This document shows positions 33,263 through 43,236 of a stretch of DNA of 64,000 nucleotides, piece after piece. The stretch lies in assembly GCF_037042905.1 (NCBI RefSeq), contig NC_087261.1, forward strand, positions 11,663,717-11,727,716, in the 5' to 3' direction. The notes beneath the pieces are model-generated. The model had not been told where the DNA came from and searched no databases. It worked only from the letters and a program-made list of their open reading frames with translations. The DNA is from Lytechinus pictus. Lineage: Eukaryota; Echinodermata; Echinoidea; Temnopleuroida; Toxopneustidae. Every line of letters begins with the position of its first letter. Position 1 is the stretch's first letter. Made by a program: the position numbers and the translations under genes.

Positions 33263-34239
33263 ATACTATTTTTCGATTTGCATATTATCGACCCAAACGC
33301 GTGGTATAGTTTTATTATCCCATTTTTGCCCATTCGATAATAATCGCGAAAAACGACCCGTGTGAACATGGCCTTGTCATCGGGGAAGGCGGATCGCGAG
33401 ATTCTTCCGAGCAGGTCTCTGATATCACCCTATCACTTCCTGTCAAGAAAACCTTTGTAATCTGTAACCCTTTCGTCTTCCTCTGACACATTCATATCTG
33501 TATCCCGAACATTGATCATCCAAACCCATCAACAAAAAAATTGGATTAACAAAAGCATGATATACAAGCGAGGCAGTCAAGGCCGTATGAGGTCCGCGTA
33601 AGCCCCGCGCGCTTACCATGCTTACGGAAAGATTTCGACATCCCGCTCGCAAGTTCACTAACAACAAAGAATTCGAATTGAGAGTGAGCGTGACCGAACT
33701 ATCAGGTATTATGATGCCTTTAGTCGGGATCATGCTGCTACGTTACTCATGCCCTGCGTCATGATGACATCATGATGACATCACACCTGGGCTCGGGTCG
33801 TCGAGTGATGTTCTGAAGTTTAAGAACTTGTAGTGGATTTTGAGGGCAATATTGGAAGATATAGGGTGCATATAGACAGGCAAAGTCATTCTGCTACCTA
33901 TCGAGAGTGCGTGGATAAAAATTTATTGATGGATAAAATTGCTGTATACATGTTTTTAGTCTGCTTTCCAATGCCCCCCCCCCAACATAACAACAACAAC
34001 TATATGAACCAAACAATGGGAACGGATTCGGACACACAGAGGGAAGGGGGGAGGGGGTGGTTCTTTTATACTTACTTCACATCCACAATCTTTGTCTGTT
34101 CCACACATTACCGGTAAATAAATCTTAGTTATTTTAGAGGAATGTGTTTTACCAATCCTGCCAATCATTTATAAATGGTTTACGTTTGTCTTGCCATATT
34201 CCTGGGGAAATCCGATGATTGTCATGTGTATCTGGGGGG

Positions 34240-34393
34240 CGTTTCATGAAAGGACTTGTCGGACGTTTTATCCGACAAGTCCCATTTTATCCGACAGTTA
34301 CCATAGTAAAAATACCTCTCAGCCAATCAACATCAGAGAAAGATGTCAGATCTGACAACTTGTCGGATGAAAATGTTGATGAAACACTCCCCC
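34240..34393. mobile_element. GTTTCATGAAA-ended MITE, copy 2
   Basis: Aligns with 31161-31314 without gaps with only a few mismatches over ~150 bp, and keeps both the ends and the inner hairpin. Confidence 0.75.
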
Positions 34394-34596
34394 GGTATCC
34401 GGCATTCGTGCGTTTTGTCTGGAAACTGCAATTACTAATCATGCTAATGCAACAGTTATTGTTCCGATGATAACCTGGATCGATTTTATAATCACATCAT
34501 TATCATGTTGTAGTCGAGTGGTTTCCAGGTTTAAATGGGAAATCGAACCTTGGTCATGAAATGGTATGTGAGAGAGGGAAAAAAATAAGAAAAACA

Positions 34597-34757
34597 CAGG
34601 GGCTGCGGAACGGTTTTCAAAGTCGGGGGGGGGGGGCTGACCATGCAAAAAATCACAATCCTATGGTCATTTTTACGTTTTTGTACACGGTTTTGGAAAA
34701 AAGTGGGGGGGGGGGGGGCTGAAGCCCCCCAGCCCCCCCCCGCTTCCGCGGCCCCTG
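34597..34757. mobile_element. GC-ended MITE, 5-bp duplication, copy 3
   Basis: Ends are CAGGGGCTGCGGAACGG and CCGCGGCCCCTG. Flanks are AAACA and AAATA (4/5). The interior is collinear with the copy at 20077-20259. Confidence 0.8.
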
Positions 34758-35204
34758 AAATAGACTGGTCAAAGTTGGATAGAAATTGGACAAGAAGAAT
34801 GTTACGCAAGGTTTAAAACTGGACCACTGAGATATTGTCAATACGATTAAGTAAATCATGACAAAATGGTAAGGACAACTTCCCCCCAAGCTGTGCACTT
34901 AACTTTGCAGGGATTTGTACTAAGCTCATTCCCCCGGGTGTAGAAATTGAAATATATCACATCCTCATGAACGAAAACTATCTTTCGAAGTAAAACCAGT
35001 GAAATATTATAGTGAGAATTCCCTTTTTAAAACCTTTGAAAATGACATTTTGGCAATTGTGTGTATTAACATGATTGATGAAAAATAAGTTTCTGCATAA
35101 CAATGTTGCAAATTCGAAACCGCCATAGGACAATAGACCGTATATACGTAGAGATTACAAGTTTCTGCAACTTAAAAACATTTATTGTTTGAATAACTAC
35201 ATTA

Positions 35205-35415
35205 AGAGCGGGGATTTCGGATTCCGGTGACCCGGGTTCGATTCACAAGTGGTGCGCTAGTGCCCTTTGGTAAGGCATTTATCCTCATTACCAGGTCCCT
35301 CGGAGAGGACCTTAAGCCGTCGGTCCCCTGGTTGCTTGCTCACAGACATTCGTGCTTTCTTAGCAGTCAGGTAAAAAACCTCGGTATAATATTAAGTAAC
35401 TTCCTTATTGTTTGT
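35205..35415 (+). mobile_element. tRNA-derived SINE, 5' truncated
   Basis: Carries a perfect Pol III B box GGTTCGATTC at 35235-35244 within a tRNA-like stretch (GGATTCCGGTGACCCGGG). A SINE body follows with GCCCTTTGGTAAGGCATTTA and TTCTTAGCAGTCAGGTAAAA. The A box is missing, so the 5' end is truncated. It is not a functional tRNA gene because no acceptor stem or anticodon arm can be drawn. Confidence 0.7.
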
Positions 35416-35760
35416 CCGATATGATATTGTTAGAACTGTCATCTGTCGGTTCGTCTGACTTTTCAAGCAACTTTTCATTTGGATTGGATTTCCTTTTAAC
35501 CAACATAATGATGGCATTTTAACATTACACATTAGAATTTTTTAATACTTACTCTGGTTAAAGAATTTAGAAACACTCGACCTAACATGCCTTCCAAGAA
35601 AGTACAAAAAACCACAACCCAAACTAAACCTTAAACCCCCAGAAATAATGGAAAGAAGTAATCATGGTAATGGAGATGGGAGCACGCGGATTGAGAATAT
35701 TGTGTTTATGACGGTTATGAAAATGTGATAGTATCGATATATCGATAATGACTTTATTTA

Positions 35761-36352
35761 AAAGGACAAGGTCACCCCCCCCAAAAAAAAAAAAAATACA
35801 ACAAGCATAACAATGAAAATTTCATTGAAATCGGATATAAAATAAGAAAGTTATGACATTAAACATATTCTCTTAATTTCACAATACAGTAAATATTTCT
35901 GGACGGTATGCAATTGAGGGGACTGATGACGTCACCCACTCTCTATCTCTTTTGTATATTATGAAATATGAAATATTTCATGTCATAATTTTCTCCTCAA
36001 GTCATGTAAAACAAAGTTTTATTCCTCCCTAAACTTGTTTAATTACCATTGTTTTAACATTTTGTAGTTCAGTCAAGCTCGTCCTTATTGTCAAATCTAT
36101 AAAAAAAAGAAGAATATTGTAAACACAAACAGAAAATGAAAATAATGAGTGAGTGATATCATCGACTCTCTCATTTGCCTATCACTGAATTGTGCATCTA
36201 AATGTTTTGTGAAAAATAAGCGAAACTTTAAAATGTCATAACTCTCTTATTTCTACATACAATTCCTATGGAATTTTCAGCGTTATGTTTGTTTGATTTT
36301 TCTCTGTAAGTTGATTGAAATCAACATATTTCTTGGGAGGACTTGACCTTTG
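35761..36352. mobile_element. Long-TIR MITE, family A, copy 2
   Basis: Collinear with 2437-3046: AAAGGACAAGGTCACC at the left, GAGGACTTGACCTTT at the right, shared ATAAGAAAGTTATGACATT and the GATGACGTCACCCACTC region. It is less well preserved than copy 1. Confidence 0.7.
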
Positions 36353-36469
36353 ACACAATTTATACTGTTTTCAAACTCAATAGAAGAGTGAAAGGGAAAT
36401 GAATGACACTTGCCCGGTGAGTTAACAGAAACCTGGAAGTCACATTTTTTTTCAATGCATAACCAATTA

Positions 36470-36985
36470 CGCATACATCCGTAATTCCGAAGCTTCGTTA
36501 TTCCGAAGGTTCGGTTATTCCAAAGGTTCGTATTTCCGAAGGTTCGTAATTCCGAAGGTTCGTAATTGCGATGGTTCGTTGATCCGAAAACGAAATAAGG
36601 TTCGTAATTCCGAAGGTTCGTTAGTCCGAAAAAGAAATGATTAACGAACCTTATTTCGTTTTCGGACTAACGAACCTTCGGAACAACGAACCTTATTTCG
36701 TTTTCAGATTAACGAACCTTCGGAACAACGAACCTTATTTCGTTTTCGGATTAACGAACCTTCGGAACATCAAACCTTATTTCGTTTTCGGATTATCGAA
36801 CCTTCGGAAAAACGAACCTTCGGAATAACGCCACAAATGTTCGGATTAACGAACCCTTTTACGTTTTCGGATTAACGAACATCGAGGTATAGGCAATTTA
36901 CGTGTTTCGGAATTACGAACCTTCGGAATAAAGAACCTTCGGAATTACGAACCTTCGGAATTACGAAGTGTAACCATGAATCTGT
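36470..36985. mobile_element. Foldback element made of ~16-bp tandem repeats
   Basis: The left half is tandem copies of TTCGTAATTCCGAAGG variants. The right half, from about 36640, is the complement (AACGAACCTTCGGAA), interspersed with CCTTATTTCGTTTTCGGA. The outermost CGTAATTCCGAAG and CTTCGGAATTACG pair. The short-repeat arms recall the TU foldback elements of sea urchins. Open frames here (NEPYFVFGLTNLR repeats) are artefacts. Confidence 0.75.
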
Positions 36986-37614
36986 ATCTGTTTCTGCCTT
37001 ATACGGAAGTGTAATTTCATAACATCCGAGAAGGAATTTAGTTAGGTGTTTGAAAAAGGGTGCTATAAACATTATATAACTAGTCAAATTTCGATTGTCA
37101 TCCCGTCTGGATCGAACGGACAAGCATTTGAAACTTAGTCTCCCATGTCTGCAGGCACGGACCCTGCTTGAAATTTCAATCAACAAGTGGGTCTTCACAC
37201 AAGACTAGCACAGATACATCAGACTGAACAAAGATCTTTATTTGAAACTATTGTTTGCAAATGGGAAAAAATAATGGTGTTATTGCTCAGAAGACGAAAA
37301 AGACTGACTATTTTATTTATTTATTTTTTAAAAGAAAAATCGGCTTCTCTGCCTGTTATTATCTGTACTAAAAAAAATCTTAACACAGGACGGCGCGGAA
37401 GCATAAAAGGATACTAGTAACTGGCCAAATAATCAATTAAGTTTGGAAATGAGTAATAAACCAAGTAGCCAACGACGTTGTTTGATACTCAGTGAAAAGG
37501 ACAAATGATAAACGAAATTAAATTGAGTAGTCAACGTGGTTGATTTTTTGGAGTTTTTTTTTGGTCCAAATCATCATCCTTACATCAGTCATCATTGCTA
37601 TCAATGAGATAATT

Positions 37615-37860
37615 GTTTCCTTCTTCTTCTGCTTCTTCCTTCTTCTTCCTCTCCTTTTTCTTCTTCCTTCTTCTTCTCCTCCTCCTCCTTCTTCTTCTTC
37701 ATCTTCTTCTTCTTCTTCTGCTTCTTCTTCTTCTTCATCATCTTCTTCTTCTTCTTCTGCTTCTTCCTTCTTCTTCTTCTTCTCCTTCTTCTTCTCCTTC
37801 TCATCCTTCTTCTTTTTCTTCTTCTTCTTCTTTTCTTTTCTTTTCTTTTTTTCTTTTATC
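37615..37860. repeat. (TTC)n pyrimidine tract
   Basis: About 245 bp of TTC with CTC and TGC interruptions. The Lys/Glu-rich and Ser/Phe-rich frames are triplet artefacts. Confidence 0.95.
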
Positions 37861-38285
37861 TTGTTATTCAGTGTCAACCACAGTGTGTATACATAACAAC
37901 ATGGGAAAACCTAGAACACTGCATGACGAGTATAATTTATATGTGGATTTGGCTCATTTTGACAATGTCGATTATTTTTATCACCTTGTCACTGTGTAAC
38001 AGCACTGTGTGCACATCACTGGCGTAAATCCGATCCGAGCGGGGGGGGGGGGGGGGGTGATAGCAATATATTGACCTAAAAATTCAAAATTATGGGGACT
38101 TCCCTACACCAAGGGCTATGTACACCTTTAGAAAATTCATCCTTGAAATAAAAGAAGTTCCTGCAGCAGAGTCTCGAGAACACCTGTAATCTTACCAGAT
38201 TGCGTAATCTTACATTATATCATGTAAAATTACAGGAAATTTTTATTTGGTGTATTTCCTTAAATAAAACACCCTTTTCCCCTTT

Positions 38286-38825
38286 TTAACCACTTGACTG
38301 CGTAGCACGTAATATTACGTGCTGGGTGAGCGTACGATCTGTGCGAGGCACGTAATATTACGTGCTTGACCTATCTTCTGTTTGAGGCGTCAGCACCACG
38401 CTGTCAATACCCCTACGATGAAAACAGCGTGTGTATATCAAATTTCAGACTATGGACATTAGATGGCGCTATTCAAAAAAAGTTATCGAAACTTTTGCAG
38501 TGATTTATAAATGTTTGTATTCAATTTGCCATAGTGAAAGTGTACGACGCTCAGTTCAAAATGGCGACTCGCAGTGGAGAAGTGAATCAAAGGATTTTGA
38601 CGATATAGGAGTGATAAATTTAGTGAAAGATCTGGGTCAGAAGGGGAGGATGATTTTTTTTAATGGATATTGGAAATAGTGATGAGGAAAGTGATGGGAT
38701 TATTTAGAATTTTTTCCCCCAAGTTGCTGTCGGTTGTAGTCCCAAATAGATCTAACTTGTTAGTCCCATTCAGTAGCACCAGGGGGGTCAGTGCGCATTC
38801 CAGCCTATAGCAGTCAAGTGGTTAA
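38286..38825 (+). mobile_element. piggyBac-like element with TTAA duplication
   Basis: TTAA at 38286-38289 and 38822-38825 flanks inverted ends CCACTTGACTGC and GCAGTCAAGTGG. The left side holds two copies of an 18-bp palindrome, GCACGTAATATTACGTGC (38305-38322 and 38348-38365). An acidic-coding stretch near 38655-38695 (DIGNSDEESDG in one frame) resembles the acidic N-terminus of piggyBac transposases, so this may be a deletion derivative. No DDD domain remains. Confidence 0.75.
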
Positions 38826-39230
38826 ACGGATATGTTCTGTTAAATTGCAGAAGAACCCCTGTTTTATGAATTTACAGAATGAAACTGTTATTGCTTTCTG
38901 CAAAATCTTCTCTTTTTTTTCTGTAAAATCAGGTTTTTTGTTAACAGTGTATTTATTAAATCTTATTTTTTAACTATTGTTATTACACCAGGTTAAACTG
39001 GTCTGTGGTCAGATTTTCCCTAATTTGATATTTCCTCGCATTTCACAATTATGTTTATCGTGTTCTTTTGTATCTTGTCTTGTCCTGTCTTGTCTCTTGT
39101 TTTGTCTCGTCTTCTTATTCTTGTCCTTACTTCTCCCTTGTTCTTTCTGGCGCTCTTCCGTATAATGTGCAATGTTTCCTACATGGCTGAGACATCTCTG
39201 TGTGACTGACCCTGCATCAGGCCCGACCAG

Positions 39231-39426
39231 GGCCACGTCTTACAAAAAGCTACCATTGATCCAGTCAGTCTCAACTGTATGGAAATCCATCCATTCTTTT
39301 TTTTTTTTACCTAATCAAACAAAGAGAATCTCACTGAATCTTCAAGATAACGATGAATATATGAATATACATCATGTCTAAAACACGATGTGAACTAATT
39401 TACATTTTAGATATTGACGTTGCTGG
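39231..39426. mobile_element. GGCCC-ended MITE, copy 3 (degraded)
   Basis: Begins GGCCACGTCTTACAAAAAGC, then ATTGATCCAGTC and ACTGTATGGAAATCCAT, and ends near GATATTGACGTTGCTGG. Collinear with the family at 51206-51478, but the right end is missing. Confidence 0.5.
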
Positions 39427-39599
39427 TCTTAGTCTCATCTAAACCTTTGTCGTTCCCCCTTTTTTCTTATATACTCTTGTATAAATCAGTTACCCAATGA
39501 TTTATTTTTAAATTTCCAAGAGAGATCCACATTTTACAAGAATTGCTTTTAGTAGACCCCTCCCCCGTCACTTCCATTTTCATTGCTCTCTCTTTTCTT

Positions 39600-39985
39600 T
39601 AAAATGTCAATCCATTAATTTGCATCTGATTTGTATTACCTGAACATGAAAAAAGAATTGAATCGAAAAATATTTCCACTCGCAATTACACTGTTTTTCT
39701 TTAAAATGTCAATCCATTAATTTTCTATCTTATGCATAAGATGTTATACCATGTTTACATAAAAACGAAACAAACAAATGAATTGAAAATAATTTCCACT
39801 CATAATTCTCTTCTGCTTTTATTTGGCAAATTTCAATCAATGTATCTGATTTATATTACTTTATGTTTACATGGAAACGAAATAAAGAATTGACTTGAAA
39901 ATTTCTTTCACTCATAATTTCATACTGCTTTTCTTAAAATGTGAACCCGTTAATCAGTCTCATTTATACCACTTTATATTACGCT
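39600..39985 (+). repeat. Tandem repeat of ~105-120 bp, about 3.5 units
   Basis: Units start near 39600, 39703, 39825 and 39936 with AAAATGTCAATCCATTAAT or variants and contain TTTCCACTC-TAATT and GAATTGA-TCGAAAA in the same order. Confidence 0.65.
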
Positions 39986-40447
39986 TCCATAAATAGGAAC
40001 AAAGAACGTGATGACGAGCACAGATATTATATTATTTATGATTATGTAATCATCAAATCCATTAGCATGCAGAAGGGACCTTTAAAAAAGCTTCGGGAAA
40101 TTGTTTCTCTATCTCTTCAACACCTCAAGGAGGCTTAGGATGCAGTCGAACAATAAACTTTAGGAGTCGGAGCTATTTTCAATTAGTAAACTTTATTTTC
40201 TTCTCATATCTATATCTTTGTGACGAATATTTTCGTTTGTACGTCAACAGCTTAGACTTCTTTCGCTTTTATAAGGGTATTGCTCGTCGCGCCACTCTTC
40301 ATAACATTTTGCGGGTTCTGAAGGAGAAAACGAAGCGCAGGCAACTTCAACTACTTACATTATAAAAGGTAATTATTTCTATTAACCCTTAGACTACTGG
40401 ATTGTACTATTCACTTTGGCTTTAAATATGGACGACCAGGGTTCTGT

Positions 40448-40866
40448 ACACTGTTAAAATACAAGTAATTTTACAAAGAAAAGTCGTAACTTTACAGGAT
40501 TGTTTACCTTTAAAAAACAGACGACACAAAGTATTTCTGTGATATGTAACGTAGAATTACAAATTAAATGTAAAAAAAGTAAACTATAATAATCTTTGTA
40601 AAAATACTGACGAACTATCGTGTTTTTACGTTGATTGCAGTGCACCTATTGTATAAAAAAAATATAATAGTCTTCGTATTTTGTAATTTAACAGCGCTTT
40701 TCATGTTAAATGAATATTATTATTATTATTATATATTTTTTTACAGTTATTATTTTTTTGCATTTTTACAGCCCATCGCAATTTAACAGTTCATACTGTT
40801 TGTGAGTCCCGGCTGCCAGTAATAATTACTGTTTTTTTTTTAACAGGTTTTGATTTTAACAAGTGT
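40448..40866. mobile_element. TIR element with ACACTGTTAAAAT ends
   Basis: ACACTGTTAAAATACAAG on the left and GATTTTAACAAGTGT on the right form an imperfect inverted repeat. The interior is AT-rich with a short ATT run. Confidence 0.5.
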
Positions 40867-41141
40867 ATGCAAAGGGCTTTACCTGTTATTCATATTCAAA
40901 AGGCTCACATATCTTTAGTATTTATTTCTTAAGTTAAGAATATTGACAAAAATATCATGCGGAACGGATTGACTGAGTCCTATTTCATATGTATAAAATA
41001 TCATGTAAAATTCTGCAAAGAATTTCCTCTTGATACAAGTTGTTCGTTAATTCCAAGCTTTTTTTATAAGCCTAGTTTTGGTTTTGCAGACATCTCTAAT
41101 TTTACAATTCGTATTTTCTTCGCAGTCTTCGCAACCGGATG

Positions 41142-41149
41142 TGACGTCA
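41142..41149. promoter_or_regulatory. CRE-type site TGACGTCA
   Basis: A perfect palindromic CRE about 540 bp upstream of the GPCR start codon. A role in that gene is inferred from distance only. Confidence 0.3.
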
Positions 41150-41455
41150 TCAAAATGATCAGCTTCTCCATTTATCACCCTGAAATATTAACAGCGTAAG
41201 AGAATAATTTGTAGTGGTGATCATGATACGGTCAGACTGTAAAGGACAAGACAGTAATCGTTGACCTAGATGCATTCTTGTTGATCGTCATTAGACATTA
41301 CTGCCACAATTAGGCCTACCAATATTAACATAACGAGTCATCACCACACCCGGCATCGTCATATCAACCACTCCGCATGGTTATTTTCATCATCCTCGCT
41401 ACGGCTGGCATAATTTCGTAGCATAAATCTTGAATATAGAATGATCAACGTCATA

Positions 41456-41530
41456 AATCCACCACCACCACCATCACCATCATCATCATCATCACCATCA
41501 TCATCATCACCATCATCATCATCGCCTTCG
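41456..41530. repeat. (CAC/ATC)n microsatellite
   Basis: CAC triplets followed by ATC triplets, 150 bp before the GPCR start codon. Confidence 0.9.
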
Positions 41531-41683
41531 TCTTCGTCGTTGTCCTCCCCGTCATTAGAACCCCCTTCATCGTTCTAATCCATTACAATCCTTGATATTC
41601 GTTATAATCGCCACAATCAGCAACCGGATTGGTTTTTAAATTTATGGATACTGACCATTCTTTAATCAAGATTCCCTTTCAAT

Positions 41684-42886
41684 ATGGATATTTACTATAT
41701 TGTTTCAACGCTCATGCACTTAATCGTCATCATTGTCGGCATACCTGGAAATCTACTCATGATAACCGTATATTCTCGAAGAAAACAAACACCATATTCG
41801 GTTTTTGTCATCGGGTTAGCGATCATCGACGCATTTCTTTGTATTACCATCAGCCCCATGCGGATTTATCATTACTTCACATTTGGGCGGAAGGTGAGTG
41901 GCGTCTTCTGCGCCTTTCATGGTTTAACTTTCTACCTCGAGACGAATTCGTCGAGTTTCCTATCGGCTCTGCTCTCATTTAACCGTTACGTGTCCGTGTG
42001 TAAACCACACCAGCGGATCACCAAACGGACTTCGGCTGTATCAGCTGCCGTTGCTTTTGGTTTCTCGCTTGCAATGAGCGCACCAGCAATGTGGACGGTG
42101 AAACCGTTCGACTATACAGGCCGCTCTTACTGTGACGTCCCCCTGCAACTTAAGCATATAATGAGAGTTTTTTATTATTTCGCATTCTCCATGAATGCCC
42201 TGGCTGCCATATTCACGTTGGTGGCATGTGCTTTTGTCATAAAGCCAATAAGACGTCTTGGAAAAGTTGGTGGGAGAATGCCGGTGGCAAGAAGAGACGT
42301 CAGCAGGAAACTGCCAAATATGCGTCCAGGAAGCAACACCCAACGCCAATGCGTGGTACCGATTTCTATATCGGCATCGGTTGCAGTCCTCCCGCCAGAT
42401 ATAGGCCTAAGCCTACCAAGCACATCACAGGCATCATCTGCAAACATGCACATACCACCAGGCTCCACTACGAAGCCCTCGACCGTACAATCGAAGAACA
42501 GGGAACAGTCTACCAACGTTAAAACATCATCCTCACAAGAGTTATCGGCCAGGGGTCCACGACAAGAGAAACCCTGTGCCCGCATCGGTCATCGGGTCAA
42601 CTACAAGGCCACCCGAATTCACCTCGCCGTGATTGGAACCTATTTAGTAATGTGGCTTGCCAACATCTATACCCTCAGCCTGATCGTGACCTTAAAGCAG
42701 GGCTTCAGTAACCGTTCTATTCCGTGGTTCATCAGGTTTATGGGCCGTGCATGTGCACTCAACAGAATCTGTCACTTCGTGATCGCGTTCGGGTTCCATA
42801 AATATTTTAGGGTGGAGTGTCGACAAGTCATCACCAACAACTGGGTGACTCGATTCCTAAGCCGTAACAATTCCAATCAGATATAG
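41684..42886 (+). CDS. Class A (rhodopsin-like) GPCR, intronless
   Basis: A 400-residue seven-helix receptor in one exon. TM1 has GIPGNLL (Asn23), TM2 has LAIIDAF (Asp49), and Cys76 and Cys150 are placed for the TM3-ECL2 disulfide. TM3 ends in NRY (100-102) instead of DRY. Intracellular loop 3 is long (about 187-310) and rich in Ser, Thr, Pro and basic residues. TM6 reads TYLVMWLAN, so the usual WxP proline is missing, and TM7 reads NRICHFVIAF instead of NPxxY. The N-terminus before TM1 is only about 5 residues. Basic ERY-like flanks and the long loop suggest an orphan amine/melatonin-like or invertebrate-specific receptor; no ligand can be named. Reading is continuous with a TAG stop, so it is intact. 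Confidence 0.9.
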   Translation: MDIYYIVSTLMHLIVIIVGIPGNLLMITVYSRRKQTPYSVFVIGLAIIDAFLCITISPMRIYHYFTFGRKVSGVFCAFHGLTFYLETNSSSFLSALLSFNRYVSVCKPHQRITKRTSAVSAAVAFGFSLAMSAPAMWTVKPFDYTGRSYCDVPLQLKHIMRVFYYFAFSMNALAAIFTLVACAFVIKPIRRLGKVGGRMPVARRDVSRKLPNMRPGSNTQRQCVVPISISASVAVLPPDIGLSLPSTSQASSANMHIPPGSTTKPSTVQSKNREQSTNVKTSSSQELSARGPRQEKPCARIGHRVNYKATRIHLAVIGTYLVMWLANIYTLSLIVTLKQGFSNRSIPWFIRFMGRACALNRICHFVIAFGFHKYFRVECRQVITNNWVTRFLSRNNSNQI

Positions 42887-43236
42887 GTAATGTAAAGGGG
42901 TTGTTGCAGATAGAACCTTGTCGTGTACAGAATGAAGTTTTTACAACTGCTCTATCTGTTATAATGATTTTTGGGTTTGTTTTATGATGTAAATTGCCTC
43001 GTCGTGGGAAACGTATTGCCCCAAGCCCGAAGGCGTGACTAGATTATTACTTGTTATCTTTAAATTTGATTAGTTATACTGTCTTTTTAGCCAAGTGGCA
43101 TGAACAATCATGACTGTGTTAAGTAACACAAATGATGAATCAAATTTATGACATTTTTTTTTCTTGGAGCATCTTGCTTGATGATAATGTTTGCATGAAG
43201 CTGCTCCTCATAAACTTTCGCCCCAGTTTTTATTGA
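42887..43236. other. 3' flank of the GPCR gene
   Basis: AT-rich, probably 3' UTR. No perfect AATAAA was located within 350 bp of the stop. Confidence 0.35.

Larger units (their letters stand above)
31863..41683. other. Repeat-filled region between the receptor and GPCR genes
   Basis: Nearly 10 kb without a supported coding exon. It should contain the missing 5' exon(s) and promoter of the minus-strand receptor, but no signal peptide with a phase 1 donor could be chosen with confidence. It is occupied by the repeats listed separately. CRE-like TGACGTCA sites occur near 32795 and 32855 and at 41142-41149. Confidence 0.5.

Noticed and set aside
33443..33733. 96-codon minus-strand open frame near 33.6 kb as the receptor first exon
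   Set aside because: The N-terminus is not hydrophobic and no suitable phase 1 donor is clear.
34076..34168. Minus-strand stretch ending at a strong GTAAGTAT donor (CGTDKDCGCE)
   Set aside because: Phase 0 at the donor does not fit the phase 1 SRCR exon, and there is no signal peptide.
31167..34470. Two similar short proteins (KGLVGRFIRQV...) suggesting a gene family
   Set aside because: Both lie in the two copies of one MITE; the similarity is of DNA repeats, not of a gene.
35221..35250. tRNA gene
   Set aside because: A good B box is present, but no cloverleaf; the sequence continues into a SINE body.
36637..36828. Repeat protein with NEPYFVFGLTNLR units
   Set aside because: It is a translation of the foldback short repeats.
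37518..37999. Glu/Lys-rich and Phe/Ser-rich frames
   Set aside because: Produced by a (TTC)n tract; no splice signals or conserved sequence.
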